A DNA stretch of 64,000 bases from Bradyrhizobium ivorense (GTDB lineage Bacteria; Pseudomonadota; Alphaproteobacteria; Rhizobiales; Xanthobacteraceae). Shown here one piece after another: positions 41,905 to 50,956 of the stretch. The stretch is from contig NZ_CAADFC020000028.1 in assembly GCF_900696085.1 (NCBI RefSeq), forward strand, positions 310,001 to 374,000, given 5' to 3'. Position numbers and translations under genes: made by a program. Below the pieces are notes generated by a model. That model worked only from the letters and a program-made list of their open reading frames with translations, was not told the DNA's origin and did no database searches. Positions within the stretch are counted from its first letter, which is position 1. Each line of letters starts with the position of its first letter.

Positions 41905-43416
41905 ATGGAAGCCTTCGGTCTCCTGCTGCACGGCTTTGCCGTCCTGCTCACCGGCAAGACGCTGCTCCTGATGATGGTTGGCCTGGTGCTCGGCATCTTC
42001 GTCGGCGTGCTGCCCGGACTCGGCGGCCCGAACGGGGTTGCGATCCTGCTGCCGCTGACCTTCACCATGGACCCGACCTCGGCCATCGTGATGCTGTCCT
42101 GCATCTACTGGGGCGCGCTGTTCGGCGGCGCCATCACCTCGATCCTGTTCAACATCCCCGGTGAGGCCTGGTCGGTCGCGACCACCTTCGACGGCTATCC
42201 GATGGCGCAGCAGGGCCGGGCGGCGGAGGCGCTGACCGCGGCCTTCACCTCGTCCTTCATCGGTTCGTTCGTCGCCGTGCTCTTGATCACCTTCCTGGCG
42301 CCGATGATCTCGTCGTTCGCGCTGAAGTTCGGTCCGCCGGAGTTCTTCGCGGTCTATCTCCTGACCTTCTGCTCCTTCGTCGGCCTCGGCCGCGAAGCCA
42401 AGCACAAGACGGTGATCTCGATGTCGCTCGGGCTGCTGCTCGCCGGCGTCGGCATGGACACGGTGTCCGGGCAATTGCGCATGACGTTCGGCTCGGCGGA
42501 ACTGCTGCGCGGCATCAACTTCCTGGTCGCGGTGATCGGCCTGTTCGGCATCAGCGAGATCCTGCTCACGATGGAGGAGCGGTTGGCGCTGCGCGGCCAC
42601 GCCGCCGCGATCAGCCTGCGCGTCGTGCTCTCGGTGTGGAAGGACCTGCCGAAATACTGGGTGACGCTGCTGCGCTCGTCGGTGATCGGCTGCTGGCTCG
42701 GCATTACGCCAGGCGGCGCGATCGCCGCCTCCTTCATGGGCTACAATCTGGCAAAGCGCTTTTCCAACGACCAGGAGAGCTTTGGCAAGGGCCGCATCGA
42801 GGGCGTGTTCGCGCCGGAAACCGCTGCGCATGCGTCCGGCACTTCGGCGCTGCTGCCGATGCTCGCGCTCGGTATCCCCGGCTCCGGCACCGCGGCGATC
42901 CTGCTCGGCGGCTTGATGGTGTGGGGCCTCAATCCGGGCCCGCTGTTGTTCGTCGAGCACAAGGATTTCGTCTGGGGCCTGATCGCCTCGATGTATCTCG
43001 GCAACGTCGTCGGCCTCGTGCTGGTGCTCACCACAGTGCCGATCTTCGCCTCGATCCTGCGCGTGCCGTTCGCGGCGGTCGCGCCGATGATCGTGGTGTC
43101 CTGCGCGATCGGCGCCTACGCGATCCAGAATGCGATGTTCGATATCTGGCTGATGCTGGGTTTTGGCGTCGTCGGCTATGTCTTCAAGAAGATCGGCATC
43201 CCGCTCGCGCCGTTCACGCTCGCTTTGGTGCTCGGCAACCGCGCCGAGGACGCGTTCCGCCTGTCGATGATCGGGTCCGGCGGCGACATGAAGGTGTTCT
43301 GGTCGAACGGCCTCGTCGGCACGATCACGACGCTGGCGATCCTGCTGCTGTTCTGGCCGGTGATCGACCGGGCCTTTAGCGGCGCCATACGCATGGTGCG
43401 GCCGGCAAAGGCGTAG
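41905..43416 (+). CDS. tctA: Tripartite tricarboxylate transporter large membrane protein (TctA)
   Basis: A 503-residue membrane protein of about twelve helices. Family hallmarks are visible: the first conserved region GVLPGLGGPNGVAILLPLTF (residues about 34-53), a repeat of it near residues 310-330 (ALGIPGSGTAAILLGG), and YWGALFGGAITSILFNIPGE. It forms the ion-driven carrier with TctB. It is convergent with the CoA-transferase gene, the two stop codons being only 10 bases apart. Confidence 0.92.
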   Translation: MEAFGLLLHGFAVLLTGKTLLLMMVGLVLGIFVGVLPGLGGPNGVAILLPLTFTMDPTSAIVMLSCIYWGALFGGAITSILFNIPGEAWSVATTFDGYPMAQQGRAAEALTAAFTSSFIGSFVAVLLITFLAPMISSFALKFGPPEFFAVYLLTFCSFVGLGREAKHKTVISMSLGLLLAGVGMDTVSGQLRMTFGSAELLRGINFLVAVIGLFGISEILLTMEERLALRGHAAAISLRVVLSVWKDLPKYWVTLLRSSVIGCWLGITPGGAIAASFMGYNLAKRFSNDQESFGKGRIEGVFAPETAAHASGTSALLPMLALGIPGSGTAAILLGGLMVWGLNPGPLLFVEHKDFVWGLIASMYLGNVVGLVLVLTTVPIFASILRVPFAAVAPMIVVSCAIGAYAIQNAMFDIWLMLGFGVVGYVFKKIGIPLAPFTLALVLGNRAEDAFRLSMIGSGGDMKVFWSNGLVGTITTLAILLLFWPVIDRAFSGAIRMVRPAKA

Positions 43417-43426
43417 GCGTGAGGTT

Positions 43427-44620
43427 TTAGACCACCTTGCGCTGCCTGAGGTCGGCGATCTCGTCCTTGTCGAAGCCGAACTCGGCCAGCAATTCCTCGG
43501 TCTGCTCGCCGAACTCCGGCGGCCGCGCCGCCATCCTGCTCGGCGTCCGCGACAGCGTCACCGGCTGGCTGACCAGCTGGATGTGCCGGTTCTCGTCATT
43601 GGGCACGTGCTGCGCCATGCCGAGATGCTTGACCTGGGCATCCTCGAACATCTGGTCGATCGAGTAGATCGGCCCGCACGGCACGCCGGCGGCGTTGAGT
43701 TCCTGCACCCAGGTCTCGGTCGATTTCTTTTCGGTCAGCGTGTTGATCTTCGCATTCAGCGCGTCGCGGTTCTTCGAGCGCGCCGGGGCGGTGGCGTAGT
43801 CGGGGTCGGCGACCAGTTCCGGCGCGCCGATCGCCTGCGCGCAGCGTTCCCAAATCCGCCCGCCCGTGGTGGCGATGTTGATGTAGCCGTCGGAGGTCTT
43901 GAACACGCCGGTCGGAATCGAGGTCGGGTGGTTGTTGCCGGCCTGCTTCGCCACTTCCTTTTCCATCAGCCAGCGCGCGGCCTGGAAATCCAGCATGAAG
44001 ATCTGCGCCTGCAGCAGCGAGGTCTGCACCCACTGGCCTTCGCCGGAGACGTCGCGCTCCAGCAGCGCGGTGAGGATGCCGAGCGCGCAGAACAGCCCGG
44101 CGGTCAGGTCCGCCACGGGAATGCCGACCCGCATCGGCCCCTGGCCGGGCGCGCCGGTCACCGACATCAGCCCGCCCATGCCCTGGGCGATCTGATCGAA
44201 GCCGGGGCGCTTGTGATAGGGGCCGTCCTGGCCGAAGCCCGAGATGCTGCCATAGACGATCCGCGGATTGATCTTGCGGATGCTCTCATAGTCGATGCCG
44301 AGCTTCGCCTTGACGTCCGGGCGAAAATTCTCGACGACGACGTCAGCCTGCTCGGCGAGCCGCTTGAACACTTCGAGCCCCCTGGGGTCCTTCAGGTTCA
44401 GCGTCATGGCGCGCTTGTTCCGGTGCAGGTTCTGGAAGTCGGAACCGCTCCGCGGACCGCCCGGCTGCTCGCCGCCGCCGTCCTCCAGCAGCGCATCGAT
44501 CTTGACGACGTTGGCGCCCCAGTCGGCAAGCTGCCGCACGCAGGTCGGTCCCGAACGGACCCGGGTCAGATCCAGCACGGTGAAACGGGACAGGGCTTGG
44601 GACGCGCGGGGGAAGGGCAT
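43427..44620 (-). CDS. Class III CoA-transferase (CaiB/BaiF family)
   Basis: A 397-residue CoA-transferase. Recognisable are the N-terminal VLDLTRVRSGPTCVRQLADWGA, KRAMTLNLKDPRG, and the Asp of VADLTAGLFCALG, the expected catalytic carboxylate that forms the acyl-enzyme. It moves CoA between carboxylic acids, as in formyl-CoA:oxalate or carnitine metabolism. No partner decarboxylase is adjacent. It is convergent with tctA, so a carboxylate brought in by the Tct carrier is a possible substrate (inference). Confidence 0.9.
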   Translation of the reverse strand: MPFPRASQALSRFTVLDLTRVRSGPTCVRQLADWGANVVKIDALLEDGGGEQPGGPRSGSDFQNLHRNKRAMTLNLKDPRGLEVFKRLAEQADVVVENFRPDVKAKLGIDYESIRKINPRIVYGSISGFGQDGPYHKRPGFDQIAQGMGGLMSVTGAPGQGPMRVGIPVADLTAGLFCALGILTALLERDVSGEGQWVQTSLLQAQIFMLDFQAARWLMEKEVAKQAGNNHPTSIPTGVFKTSDGYINIATTGGRIWERCAQAIGAPELVADPDYATAPARSKNRDALNAKINTLTEKKSTETWVQELNAAGVPCGPIYSIDQMFEDAQVKHLGMAQHVPNDENRHIQLVSQPVTLSRTPSRMAARPPEFGEQTEELLAEFGFDKDEIADLRQRKVV

Positions 44621-44976
44621 TGAAACACCTCTTGTTCGGCGGCCACTGCGGGCCCTGGGCCTGTTTCAGCCTTAGCCAATTTGGCTCGCCTTTCCAACCG
44701 TCAGCCCGCCGGAAATGGCCGTCGGCGGTCGGCATTTCCGAATAGCGGTTCCGCGTTGGAACGCACGCGGTCGACTACGGGATTCCATGCGAATGCGAGG
44801 CGCCCGGTTGGCATTCGGATTTTTTCCAGGCCTTGGCCGCGATTCTCTCGATCGCCTTAATGATGTGCCAATAACGTTGCTTCACCATCACGGTAAACGG
44901 CGTGTCGTTTGGCGATGCCATGATGGGCTGTCGGGCGATTCATCCAGGATAATAACCCCCAGGTACGGTCGGTTTG
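44621..44976. other. Intergenic region between the CoA-transferase and the RTX metalloprotease
   Basis: About 355 bases between divergent genes. No coding frame or clear repeat could be supported. It is AT-richer near 44845-44960 (for example GGATAATAACC at 44947), where a promoter for the protease is likely, but no good -35 box at the right distance was found. Confidence 0.5.
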
Positions 44977-47631
44977 ATGCGAAAAGGCTACTGGCTTTCC
45001 GATGATCTCGGAACGGTTCACCTGTTCGACGGCTGGGATGATTCGGTGCTTGCAGGGGCGCCGTCGACCCCCGCAATGGGCGCGGCGGCGGACTCCAATC
45101 CACTGCAGGACGGCGGCGATCCATATCCGCTTGCGGCCGGTTCAACGTCCACCGTTATGAACTCCGGAACCAGCGTCAAGCCGGTGGCGACGATCAGCCA
45201 GCTTGCCAACTATCTGGTCAGCGGGTTTTGGGCGTACAACAACGCGCTGCCCCATCATTGGGGCTCCAACACGATCACCTACAATCTCAACGGACTGAAC
45301 AGCGCCGAGCAGGCTCTCGCGCGCGCGGCGCTTGCAGCCTGGCACGACGTCGCCAATGTCAACTTCGTCGAGACCACCGGCTCCGCCAACATCACGTTCG
45401 TGCACACCGGCACGATGACGGCCGTGACCAACGCCAGCTGGACCGGCGCCGGCATCATGACCTCGGCGACTGTCGACATCAGCTCGGACTGGATCACCAG
45501 CGACGGTGGCGCCCGTGACGGCAAGACCGGGCTCGATAGCTACGGATACCAGACCTACATCCACGAGATCGGCCACGCGCTCGGGCTCGGTCACCAGGGG
45601 CCCTATAACGGCAGCGCGACCTATTCGGCCAACGCGACCTACGCCAACGATACCTGGCAATATTCGATCATGTCGTACTTCGCGGAAGACAATTATTCCG
45701 GAAGTAGCTATCGCTACGTGATCACGCCGCAAATGGCCGACATCTATGCCGTGGGCCTGATCTATGGCGCGGCGACCGCGACGCGAACCGACAATACCGT
45801 CTACGGCTTCAGCAGCAACGCAGGCGGGGTCTACGATTTCAGCAACTTCAACCCGACGCCGGCGCTGACGATCTACGATAGCGGCGGCGTCGATACGCTC
45901 GACTGCTCCGGATATGGCGTCGCACAGACGATCGATCTGCATCCGGGAGCGTTCTCCTCGGTGGGCGGGCTGGTCCACAACATCGGGATCGCGACCAACA
46001 CCATCATCGAGGGAGCGATCGGCGGCTCCGGCAACGACACGATGATCGCCAATGACTTCGGCTGCACCCTCATAGCCGGCGCCGGCAACGACACGCTGAT
46101 CGGCGGAGCAGGGACCGACCGGCTGGTCGCGGGCTCCGGTGCCGATAACATGACCGGCGGCGGCGGCGCCGACACCTTCGTCTTCGCCGCCGGCGACCTG
46201 ACGGCACCGGGCGGGACTCACGACCTGATCAAGGACTTCGTATCGGGCGTCGACCTGATCGATCTCAGCAGCCTCGGCTCATTCAACTTCCTCGGCTCGT
46301 CGGCCTTCGGCCACAGCGCCGACGAGCTGGACTACAGCTACAACGGCGCGCTCGGCGTGACGACGCTGCAAGGCGACATCAATGGCGACGGCATCGCCGA
46401 CTTTGCGATCGATTTCACCGGCAATATTGCACTGAGCTTGACGGACCTGGTGGGAGCGGTCGCCGTAACCACGGTCATTGAATCCACCGGCACCACCAGC
46501 CTGACGCAGGTCGGTTCGAATTACTTCCTCAATCCGACGGCCGGCGGAACGGGGCCGTCGCTGAAATTTGGCTCCCTCGTGGTGGCCGGTGCGGCGGCAC
46601 CGTGGATTCCGGTTGCCGCAGAGCAGACTGCGAGCGGCTATGATGTCGCCTGGAAGAACACGACGTCGGATCAGTTTTCGATCTGGACCACCGACAGCAA
46701 CGGCAACTTCACGAGCTATCTGACCGGGGCGGTGTCCAGTAATAGCACGACGCTGGAAAATCTCGAAAACACCTTCCATCAGGATCTGAACGGCGACGGG
46801 ACGATCGGCGTACCTGTGTCGGTCGCACTGGAGTCGGCGGGCTCGACCACGCTCACGCAGGTGGGCAACAGCTACGCTCTCTACGCAAACGGCACGACCA
46901 GCGGTCCGACTCTCAAATATGGCGGCGCCCTCGTGGTGGCCGGTGCGGCGGCACCATGGATCCCGGTTGCCGCAGACCAGACTGCGAGCGGCTATGATGT
47001 CGCCTGGAAGAACACCACGTCGGGTGAGTTCTCGATCTGGAGCACCGACAGCAACGGCAACTTCACGAGCTATCTGACCGGGGCGGTGTCCGGCAGCAGC
47101 ACGACGCTGGAAAATCTGGAAGGCTCCTTCCATCAGGATCTGAACGGCGACGGGACGATCGGCATACCGGTGCCGGTCACGCTCGAGTCGGCGGGCTCGA
47201 CCACGTTCACTCAGGTGGGCAACAGCTACGCTCTCTATGCGAGCGGCACCACCAGCGGTCCGACTCTCAAATTTGGCGGCTCGCCCGTGGTGGCCGGTGC
47301 GGCGACACCATGGACGCCGGTTGCCGCCGAGCAGACCGCGACCGGCTATGATGTCGCCTGGAAGAACACGACGTCGGATCAGTTCTCGATCTGGGCGACC
47401 GACAGCAACGGCAACTTCACGAGCTATCTGACCGGGGCGGTGTCCGGCAGCAGCGCCACCTTGAAGTCCTACGAGGCGATTTTCCATCAGGATCTGAACG
47501 GCGACGGCAGCACCGGAGCCCAGACCCTGGCGTCAGCGGCCTCGACCGCGACCAGCAGCGACGAGCTCGCTTCCGCGACATCCGCCGATCTTCTCGCGGC
47601 CTTGCATCTCGATCATTGGCATCTGGTGTGA
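44977..47631 (+). CDS. Serralysin-type RTX metalloprotease with three tryptophan-rich C-terminal repeats
   Basis: An 884-residue secreted metzincin without a Sec signal. The zinc site is complete: His196, Glu197, His200 and His206 in HEIGHALGLGH, with the Met-turn Met232 (SIMSY). RTX nonapeptides (GGSGNDTMIA, GAGNDTLIGGAGTDRL, GGGGADTF) and a serralysin-type domain follow up to about residue 490. The C-terminal part is three tandem units of 117-118 residues (nucleotides from about 46477, 46828 and 47182), each with APWxPVAAxQTAxGYDVAWKN and HQDLNGDGT. They match the tryptophan-rich C-terminal domain type (PF07483-like) known from cyanobacteria. Export would need a type I system, not in this window. 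The ATG at 44977 is preceded by an in-frame TTG. Confidence 0.88.
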   Translation: MRKGYWLSDDLGTVHLFDGWDDSVLAGAPSTPAMGAAADSNPLQDGGDPYPLAAGSTSTVMNSGTSVKPVATISQLANYLVSGFWAYNNALPHHWGSNTITYNLNGLNSAEQALARAALAAWHDVANVNFVETTGSANITFVHTGTMTAVTNASWTGAGIMTSATVDISSDWITSDGGARDGKTGLDSYGYQTYIHEIGHALGLGHQGPYNGSATYSANATYANDTWQYSIMSYFAEDNYSGSSYRYVITPQMADIYAVGLIYGAATATRTDNTVYGFSSNAGGVYDFSNFNPTPALTIYDSGGVDTLDCSGYGVAQTIDLHPGAFSSVGGLVHNIGIATNTIIEGAIGGSGNDTMIANDFGCTLIAGAGNDTLIGGAGTDRLVAGSGADNMTGGGGADTFVFAAGDLTAPGGTHDLIKDFVSGVDLIDLSSLGSFNFLGSSAFGHSADELDYSYNGALGVTTLQGDINGDGIADFAIDFTGNIALSLTDLVGAVAVTTVIESTGTTSLTQVGSNYFLNPTAGGTGPSLKFGSLVVAGAAAPWIPVAAEQTASGYDVAWKNTTSDQFSIWTTDSNGNFTSYLTGAVSSNSTTLENLENTFHQDLNGDGTIGVPVSVALESAGSTTLTQVGNSYALYANGTTSGPTLKYGGALVVAGAAAPWIPVAADQTASGYDVAWKNTTSGEFSIWSTDSNGNFTSYLTGAVSGSSTTLENLEGSFHQDLNGDGTIGIPVPVTLESAGSTTFTQVGNSYALYASGTTSGPTLKFGGSPVVAGAATPWTPVAAEQTATGYDVAWKNTTSDQFSIWATDSNGNFTSYLTGAVSGSSATLKSYEAIFHQDLNGDGSTGAQTLASAASTATSSDELASATSADLLAALHLDHWHLV
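46477..47519 (+). repeat. Three in-frame tandem repeats of about 351-354 bases in the protease gene
   Basis: Units begin at about 46477, 46828 and 47182 (117 and 118 codons apart). The central blocks are nearly identical at the DNA level, for example the stretch encoding GNFTSYLTGAVS occurs three times with at most a few changes. The last unit is slightly shorter and is followed by a unique Ala/Ser-rich tail. Confidence 0.85.
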
Positions 47632-47662
47632 TGCCAATAGAAATTGGGCCGCTTGGCGTCGA

Positions 47663-48583
47663 TCAGCGCCAGCGCGCGGCGCCAAAGCCGTCCTTGCCGT
47701 AGGCGTTGCCATTGTAGAGCAGAAAATCGCCGCCGGCTGTCTCGAGCCGGCTGCCGTAGCAGACCATTTCGGAATCCCATCCGCTGGCGGCGACTTCGAT
47801 CAGGGGCGATGTATCGCGCTCCCAGGACAGCCCGTCGCCGGAGGTCGCGCTGTAGATGCGATAGGTCTCGCCCAGCCGGCGCGCGGAATAGATCATGCGA
47901 TAGCCGCCATCGGCCTTCATCACCACCGGCCGCGCGATGGCGTGCTCGTTCTCGAGATAGGGCAGACACAGCCGGTCGTCGGTTTGCCAGCTGATGCCGT
48001 CGACGCTCACCGCGTGCTTGATCGAGTAGTAATGGGTCGGCGCCTCGCCCTCGGTCGCCCCCGGCACCCACTCGGTCCCCGAAATATACCACATGCGCAA
48101 TCGGCCATCCTCCTCGATGACCCAGGGCGCGCCGGTCAGAAACGGGTCATGATGGTTGCGCCCAAGCACCGGCGCCTCGGAGACCTTCTCGAATGTCTTG
48201 CCGCCGTCGCGGGATTCGGCCGCCCCGATGAAGAACGTGAACGGCACCGCGCGCGCCAGCGTCCAGCCCGTGTAATACATGAGGAGCCGTCCCCGATGCG
48301 TCACGATGCTCCCCGGCATCGCGCCGCAATCATCAAACGCGCCCAGCCTGCCGAGCGTGAGCGAGGGCGCGGTCGCCGCCTCCTTCACGACCAGCCCGGA
48401 ATTTTCCAGCTCGACGTCGGCCCAGGCGCCCTGCGAACGGTTCTTGTCGTCTCGCGCGGCGAAGTGCACGCGATAGCGCGTCGCCGAGAGCTGCTGCACG
48501 AACGGGTTCTGGCAATGCGAGCGATGCCAGGCCGCGCCGGTCGGGCCGTAGACGAGTCCCAGTCGTTCGAAATGTTCGGGCAT
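47663..48583 (-). CDS. Five-bladed beta-propeller protein, GH43/GH130-like
   Basis: A 306-residue protein with repeated propeller strands: YRVHFAARDDKN, LLMYYTGW, LRMWYISGTEW, YRMIYSARRLGE and FLLYNGNAYGKDGFG, each about 60 residues apart. Conserved Asp/Glu residues (HDPFLTGAPWV, SEMVCYG) sit at blade ends, as in glycosidases or phosphorylases of the GH43/GH32/GH130 fold. No signal peptide is seen, so it is likely cytoplasmic. It is the last gene of the nine-gene minus-strand operon, 12 bases after the acyltransferase gene. Hydrolase, phosphorylase and non-catalytic sugar-binding roles are all possible. Confidence 0.75.
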   Translation of the reverse strand: MPEHFERLGLVYGPTGAAWHRSHCQNPFVQQLSATRYRVHFAARDDKNRSQGAWADVELENSGLVVKEAATAPSLTLGRLGAFDDCGAMPGSIVTHRGRLLMYYTGWTLARAVPFTFFIGAAESRDGGKTFEKVSEAPVLGRNHHDPFLTGAPWVIEEDGRLRMWYISGTEWVPGATEGEAPTHYYSIKHAVSVDGISWQTDDRLCLPYLENEHAIARPVVMKADGGYRMIYSARRLGETYRIYSATSGDGLSWERDTSPLIEVAASGWDSEMVCYGSRLETAGGDFLLYNGNAYGKDGFGAARWR

Positions 48584-48595
48584 GAATGTCCTGTC

Positions 48596-49300
48596 TTAGT
48601 GATGGTCCTTGAGCAGGCGCACGAAGCGCAGGCTGTCCAGTCCCGCGGCCGGAGTTGCTTCGACGATATGGACGGCGCGTTCCGCGGTATCCTGCGTGAT
48701 CAGCGCGTTGGCGCCGATGAACGATTGCCGGCCAACATGGACGCTATTCGAGATGTTGCAGTTGCTGCCGAGGTAGGCATATTCGCCGATCGTGACGTCG
48801 CCATTGAGCACGACATGCGCCGCTAGGAAGGCGTGATCGCCGACACGGCTGCGGTCGCCGATCTGGCAGCCGCTCCATATCACGACGTTGTTGCCGATGA
48901 CGGCATCGAAGTTCACCGATTGATTTTCGAGGATGAAGCAATTCTCTCCGATCTCGCAATGACCGGCGAGCCTGTTCGAGCCGTGAACATAGGTGATGAA
49001 GCGATATCCCATTGCTTTCAGCAGCTGGTATTTCTCCGTGCGCACCAGGTTCATGCGCGCCGAGCCGAGCGGGACGAAGGCCAGGAATTCGTCGGGCGAA
49101 AAGCGCGCGAGGGCTTCATCGACCGGCGCCACCGGACGGCCGTTGAATTCGCCTGCGCCAAGGAACTCGCGATCGACGATGTAGCCGGCGACCTCGTGCG
49201 GCGTGTCCCACTCGAAGTAGCGTCTGGCGGTATCGGCGCCACGGCCGGTCCCGAAGATCACGATGCGGCGCGGCCGGTCTTCACCCAAATATAACGCCAT
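48596..49300 (-). CDS. Left-handed beta-helix acyltransferase (NeuD/PglD-like)
   Basis: A 234-residue protein. The N-terminal half has a Rossmann-like start (RRIVIFGTGRGADTARRYFE) as in PglD and NeuD. The C-terminal half has hexapeptide repeats (NCFILENQSVNFDAVIGNNV, SRVGDHAFLAAHVVLNGDVT) with a His in AAHVVLNGD in the position of the catalytic His. It probably transfers an acyl group from a CoA or carrier-protein thioester to a sugar amine or hydroxyl. The ATG at 49300 is chosen because the family core starts right after it. It is the eighth gene of the operon; the carrier protein encoded at its 5' end could be the acyl donor (inference). Confidence 0.82.
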   Translation of the reverse strand: MALYLGEDRPRRIVIFGTGRGADTARRYFEWDTPHEVAGYIVDREFLGAGEFNGRPVAPVDEALARFSPDEFLAFVPLGSARMNLVRTEKYQLLKAMGYRFITYVHGSNRLAGHCEIGENCFILENQSVNFDAVIGNNVVIWSGCQIGDRSRVGDHAFLAAHVVLNGDVTIGEYAYLGSNCNISNSVHVGRQSFIGANALITQDTAERAVHIVEATPAAGLDSLRFVRLLKDHH

Positions 49301-49317
49301 GTTCAGAGGTCCCGCGA

Positions 49318-50031
49318 TCAGACGGCCTTTCGGCAGGCCACCGTCCAGACATGCTCCTCGATACCCCAGAAATCGTTGCGACACGAGCCGATTTCGAAGT
49401 GCGTAAAGGCCGGCCGCAGCGCCGCCTCGATCTCGGCTTCGTTGTCGAACTTCTTTAGAACGTATCCGTTCCGCAAACCATAGGGGTCGTCGGCGATCTC
49501 CATGTGGCCATCGCCGAGATCCTTGGCTCCGCGCAACACGTAGGTCGTTCCGATCGGAGCCGAAAATATCAGGGAGCCGCCGCCGCGCATCACGCGGGCG
49601 ATCTCGCTGACATTGTCGGAAAAGCGCGTGCCGGGATCGATGTAGTAGCAGGCGTGGCAGGCCAGCACGACGTCGAAATGGCCGTCGGGATAGGGCAGCG
49701 CATGATTGCGTCCGACCTCGAGCGTGGCGCTGATGCCGAGATTCTGCATCCGCGCTGCGGTGAGGTCGCAGATCTCCTGCGAAATCTCGGTCCCGTGGAT
49801 CTCCATGCCGAGATTATGCAGCAGCGGCATGTTGCGGCCGTCGCCGCAGCCGAGATCGAGCACGCGCTTTCCCCGGTAGCTCGCCGCATCGGTCTTGTGC
49901 CGCGGATAGTTGCCGAGGAAGGCGCGGACGACGAATTCCACCGGATAGACATGCACCGGATTGCGCTTCTGGTAGAAGGCGCCGTAGGTGCCGTCGATGG
50001 CGGCGGGAGTATTGTTCGGTTGATCAGCCAT
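49318..50031 (-). CDS. Class I SAM-dependent methyltransferase
   Basis: A 237-residue methyltransferase with SAM-binding motif I VLDLGCGDGRN (about residues 57-67), motif II (EIHGTEIS) and the post-loop FDVVLACHACYYI. The N-terminus (MADQPNNTPAAIDGTYGAFY) has no signal. It is encoded 8 bases after the formyltransferase gene and 17 bases before the acyltransferase gene, and presumably methylates a sugar or small intermediate of that pathway. The frame is open further upstream, but that would overlap the formyltransferase gene completely. Confidence 0.85.
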   Translation of the reverse strand: MADQPNNTPAAIDGTYGAFYQKRNPVHVYPVEFVVRAFLGNYPRHKTDAASYRGKRVLDLGCGDGRNMPLLHNLGMEIHGTEISQEICDLTAARMQNLGISATLEVGRNHALPYPDGHFDVVLACHACYYIDPGTRFSDNVSEIARVMRGGGSLIFSAPIGTTYVLRGAKDLGDGHMEIADDPYGLRNGYVLKKFDNEAEIEAALRPAFTHFEIGSCRNDFWGIEEHVWTVACRKAV

Positions 50032-50039
50032 GGGGGACG

Positions 50040-50954
50040 TCAGAACCGGTTGCCGAGCCGGATGTGCAGGGCGATATCGTCGGGTCGCAGCAACGGAAAC
50101 ATGTCGTAGTCCTCGATCAGAAGGCAGCCATCGACGCAGGAGACGACGAACTTCATGTCGTCGAACACCTTGCAGATCGTGCCGGATCCCTGGGCGCGGT
50201 ATCCCTCGAGTTCGATGAAGGACGCCTTGTTGATGGTCACGCACTTGTTCAGAAGGAAGCAATAGGCCGGGAAATAGGGTTTGGCGTGGACCCGGATCTG
50301 GTTGCGGATTTCCGAGCGCGGCTGGTGCCAGTCGATGCGGTATTGCGGCGCGATCTTGTTGTAATAGGAACCGCCGGCAGGCTGCTTTCTCGCCGTCAGC
50401 TGCCCGCGCAGCAGCTGATCGAAATTGTCGATCAGCAGGTCGGCGCACAGCTTCATCGATCGGCGGTAGAGCTCATGTCCGGTTTCATCGGGACCGATCG
50501 GATAGGTCCTCTGCATCAGGATGTCGCCGGTGTCGATGCCCTCGTCCATGTAATGCAGGGTGACGCCGATCTCCGTCTCATTGTTGAGAATGCACCACGG
50601 CGTCGGAAACGTGCCGCGATACTGCGGCAGCAGGCCGGGATGCACGTTGATGCAGCCAAGCGGTGGGATCCTGAGCAACCGCCGCGGGAAGATCCGGGGA
50701 TAGTAGGCGCAGACGATCAGGTCCGGCGCCATCGCTTCGACCTCGGTCAGAAACGCATTGTCGATCACCTTCGGTGTCAATGTCCGCACGCCCTTCTCGA
50801 GACACAGATCGAGCGTCGCGCGATAGCCGTAGATCTCGTCGCGCTGGGTGCGTTGGGTGACCACCACGAGGTCGATATCGGCTCGCGCGTGCAGGTACGA
50901 GAACACATCGTTGCCGATGTCCTGCGAGGTGAACAGCAGTACCTTCGTCGTCAT
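50040..50954 (-). CDS. Formyltransferase family protein (methionyl-tRNA formyltransferase/ArnA-like fold)
   Basis: A 304-residue enzyme with the formyltransferase signature: INVHPGLLPQYRG (Asn and His of the catalytic triad, about residues 103-115) and the Asp in DEGIDTGDI (about 139-147). A C-terminal extension of about 110 residues (from YYNKIAPQYRIDW) differs from Met-tRNA formyltransferases and suits sugar N-formyltransferases. It would move a formyl group from N10-formyl-tetrahydrofolate to an amino-sugar or another amine. Gap to the previous gene is only 2 bases, so it belongs to the same operon. Confidence 0.85.
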   Translation of the reverse strand: MTTKVLLFTSQDIGNDVFSYLHARADIDLVVVTQRTQRDEIYGYRATLDLCLEKGVRTLTPKVIDNAFLTEVEAMAPDLIVCAYYPRIFPRRLLRIPPLGCINVHPGLLPQYRGTFPTPWCILNNETEIGVTLHYMDEGIDTGDILMQRTYPIGPDETGHELYRRSMKLCADLLIDNFDQLLRGQLTARKQPAGGSYYNKIAPQYRIDWHQPRSEIRNQIRVHAKPYFPAYCFLLNKCVTINKASFIELEGYRAQGSGTICKVFDDMKFVVSCVDGCLLIEDYDMFPLLRPDDIALHIRLGNRF

Positions 50955-50956
50955 GA

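Noticed and set aside
46477..47519. Considered as CRISPR-like or mobile repeat array
   Set aside because: The period is 351-354 bases, the repeats are in frame and encode a protein domain; there are no short repeats with unique spacers.
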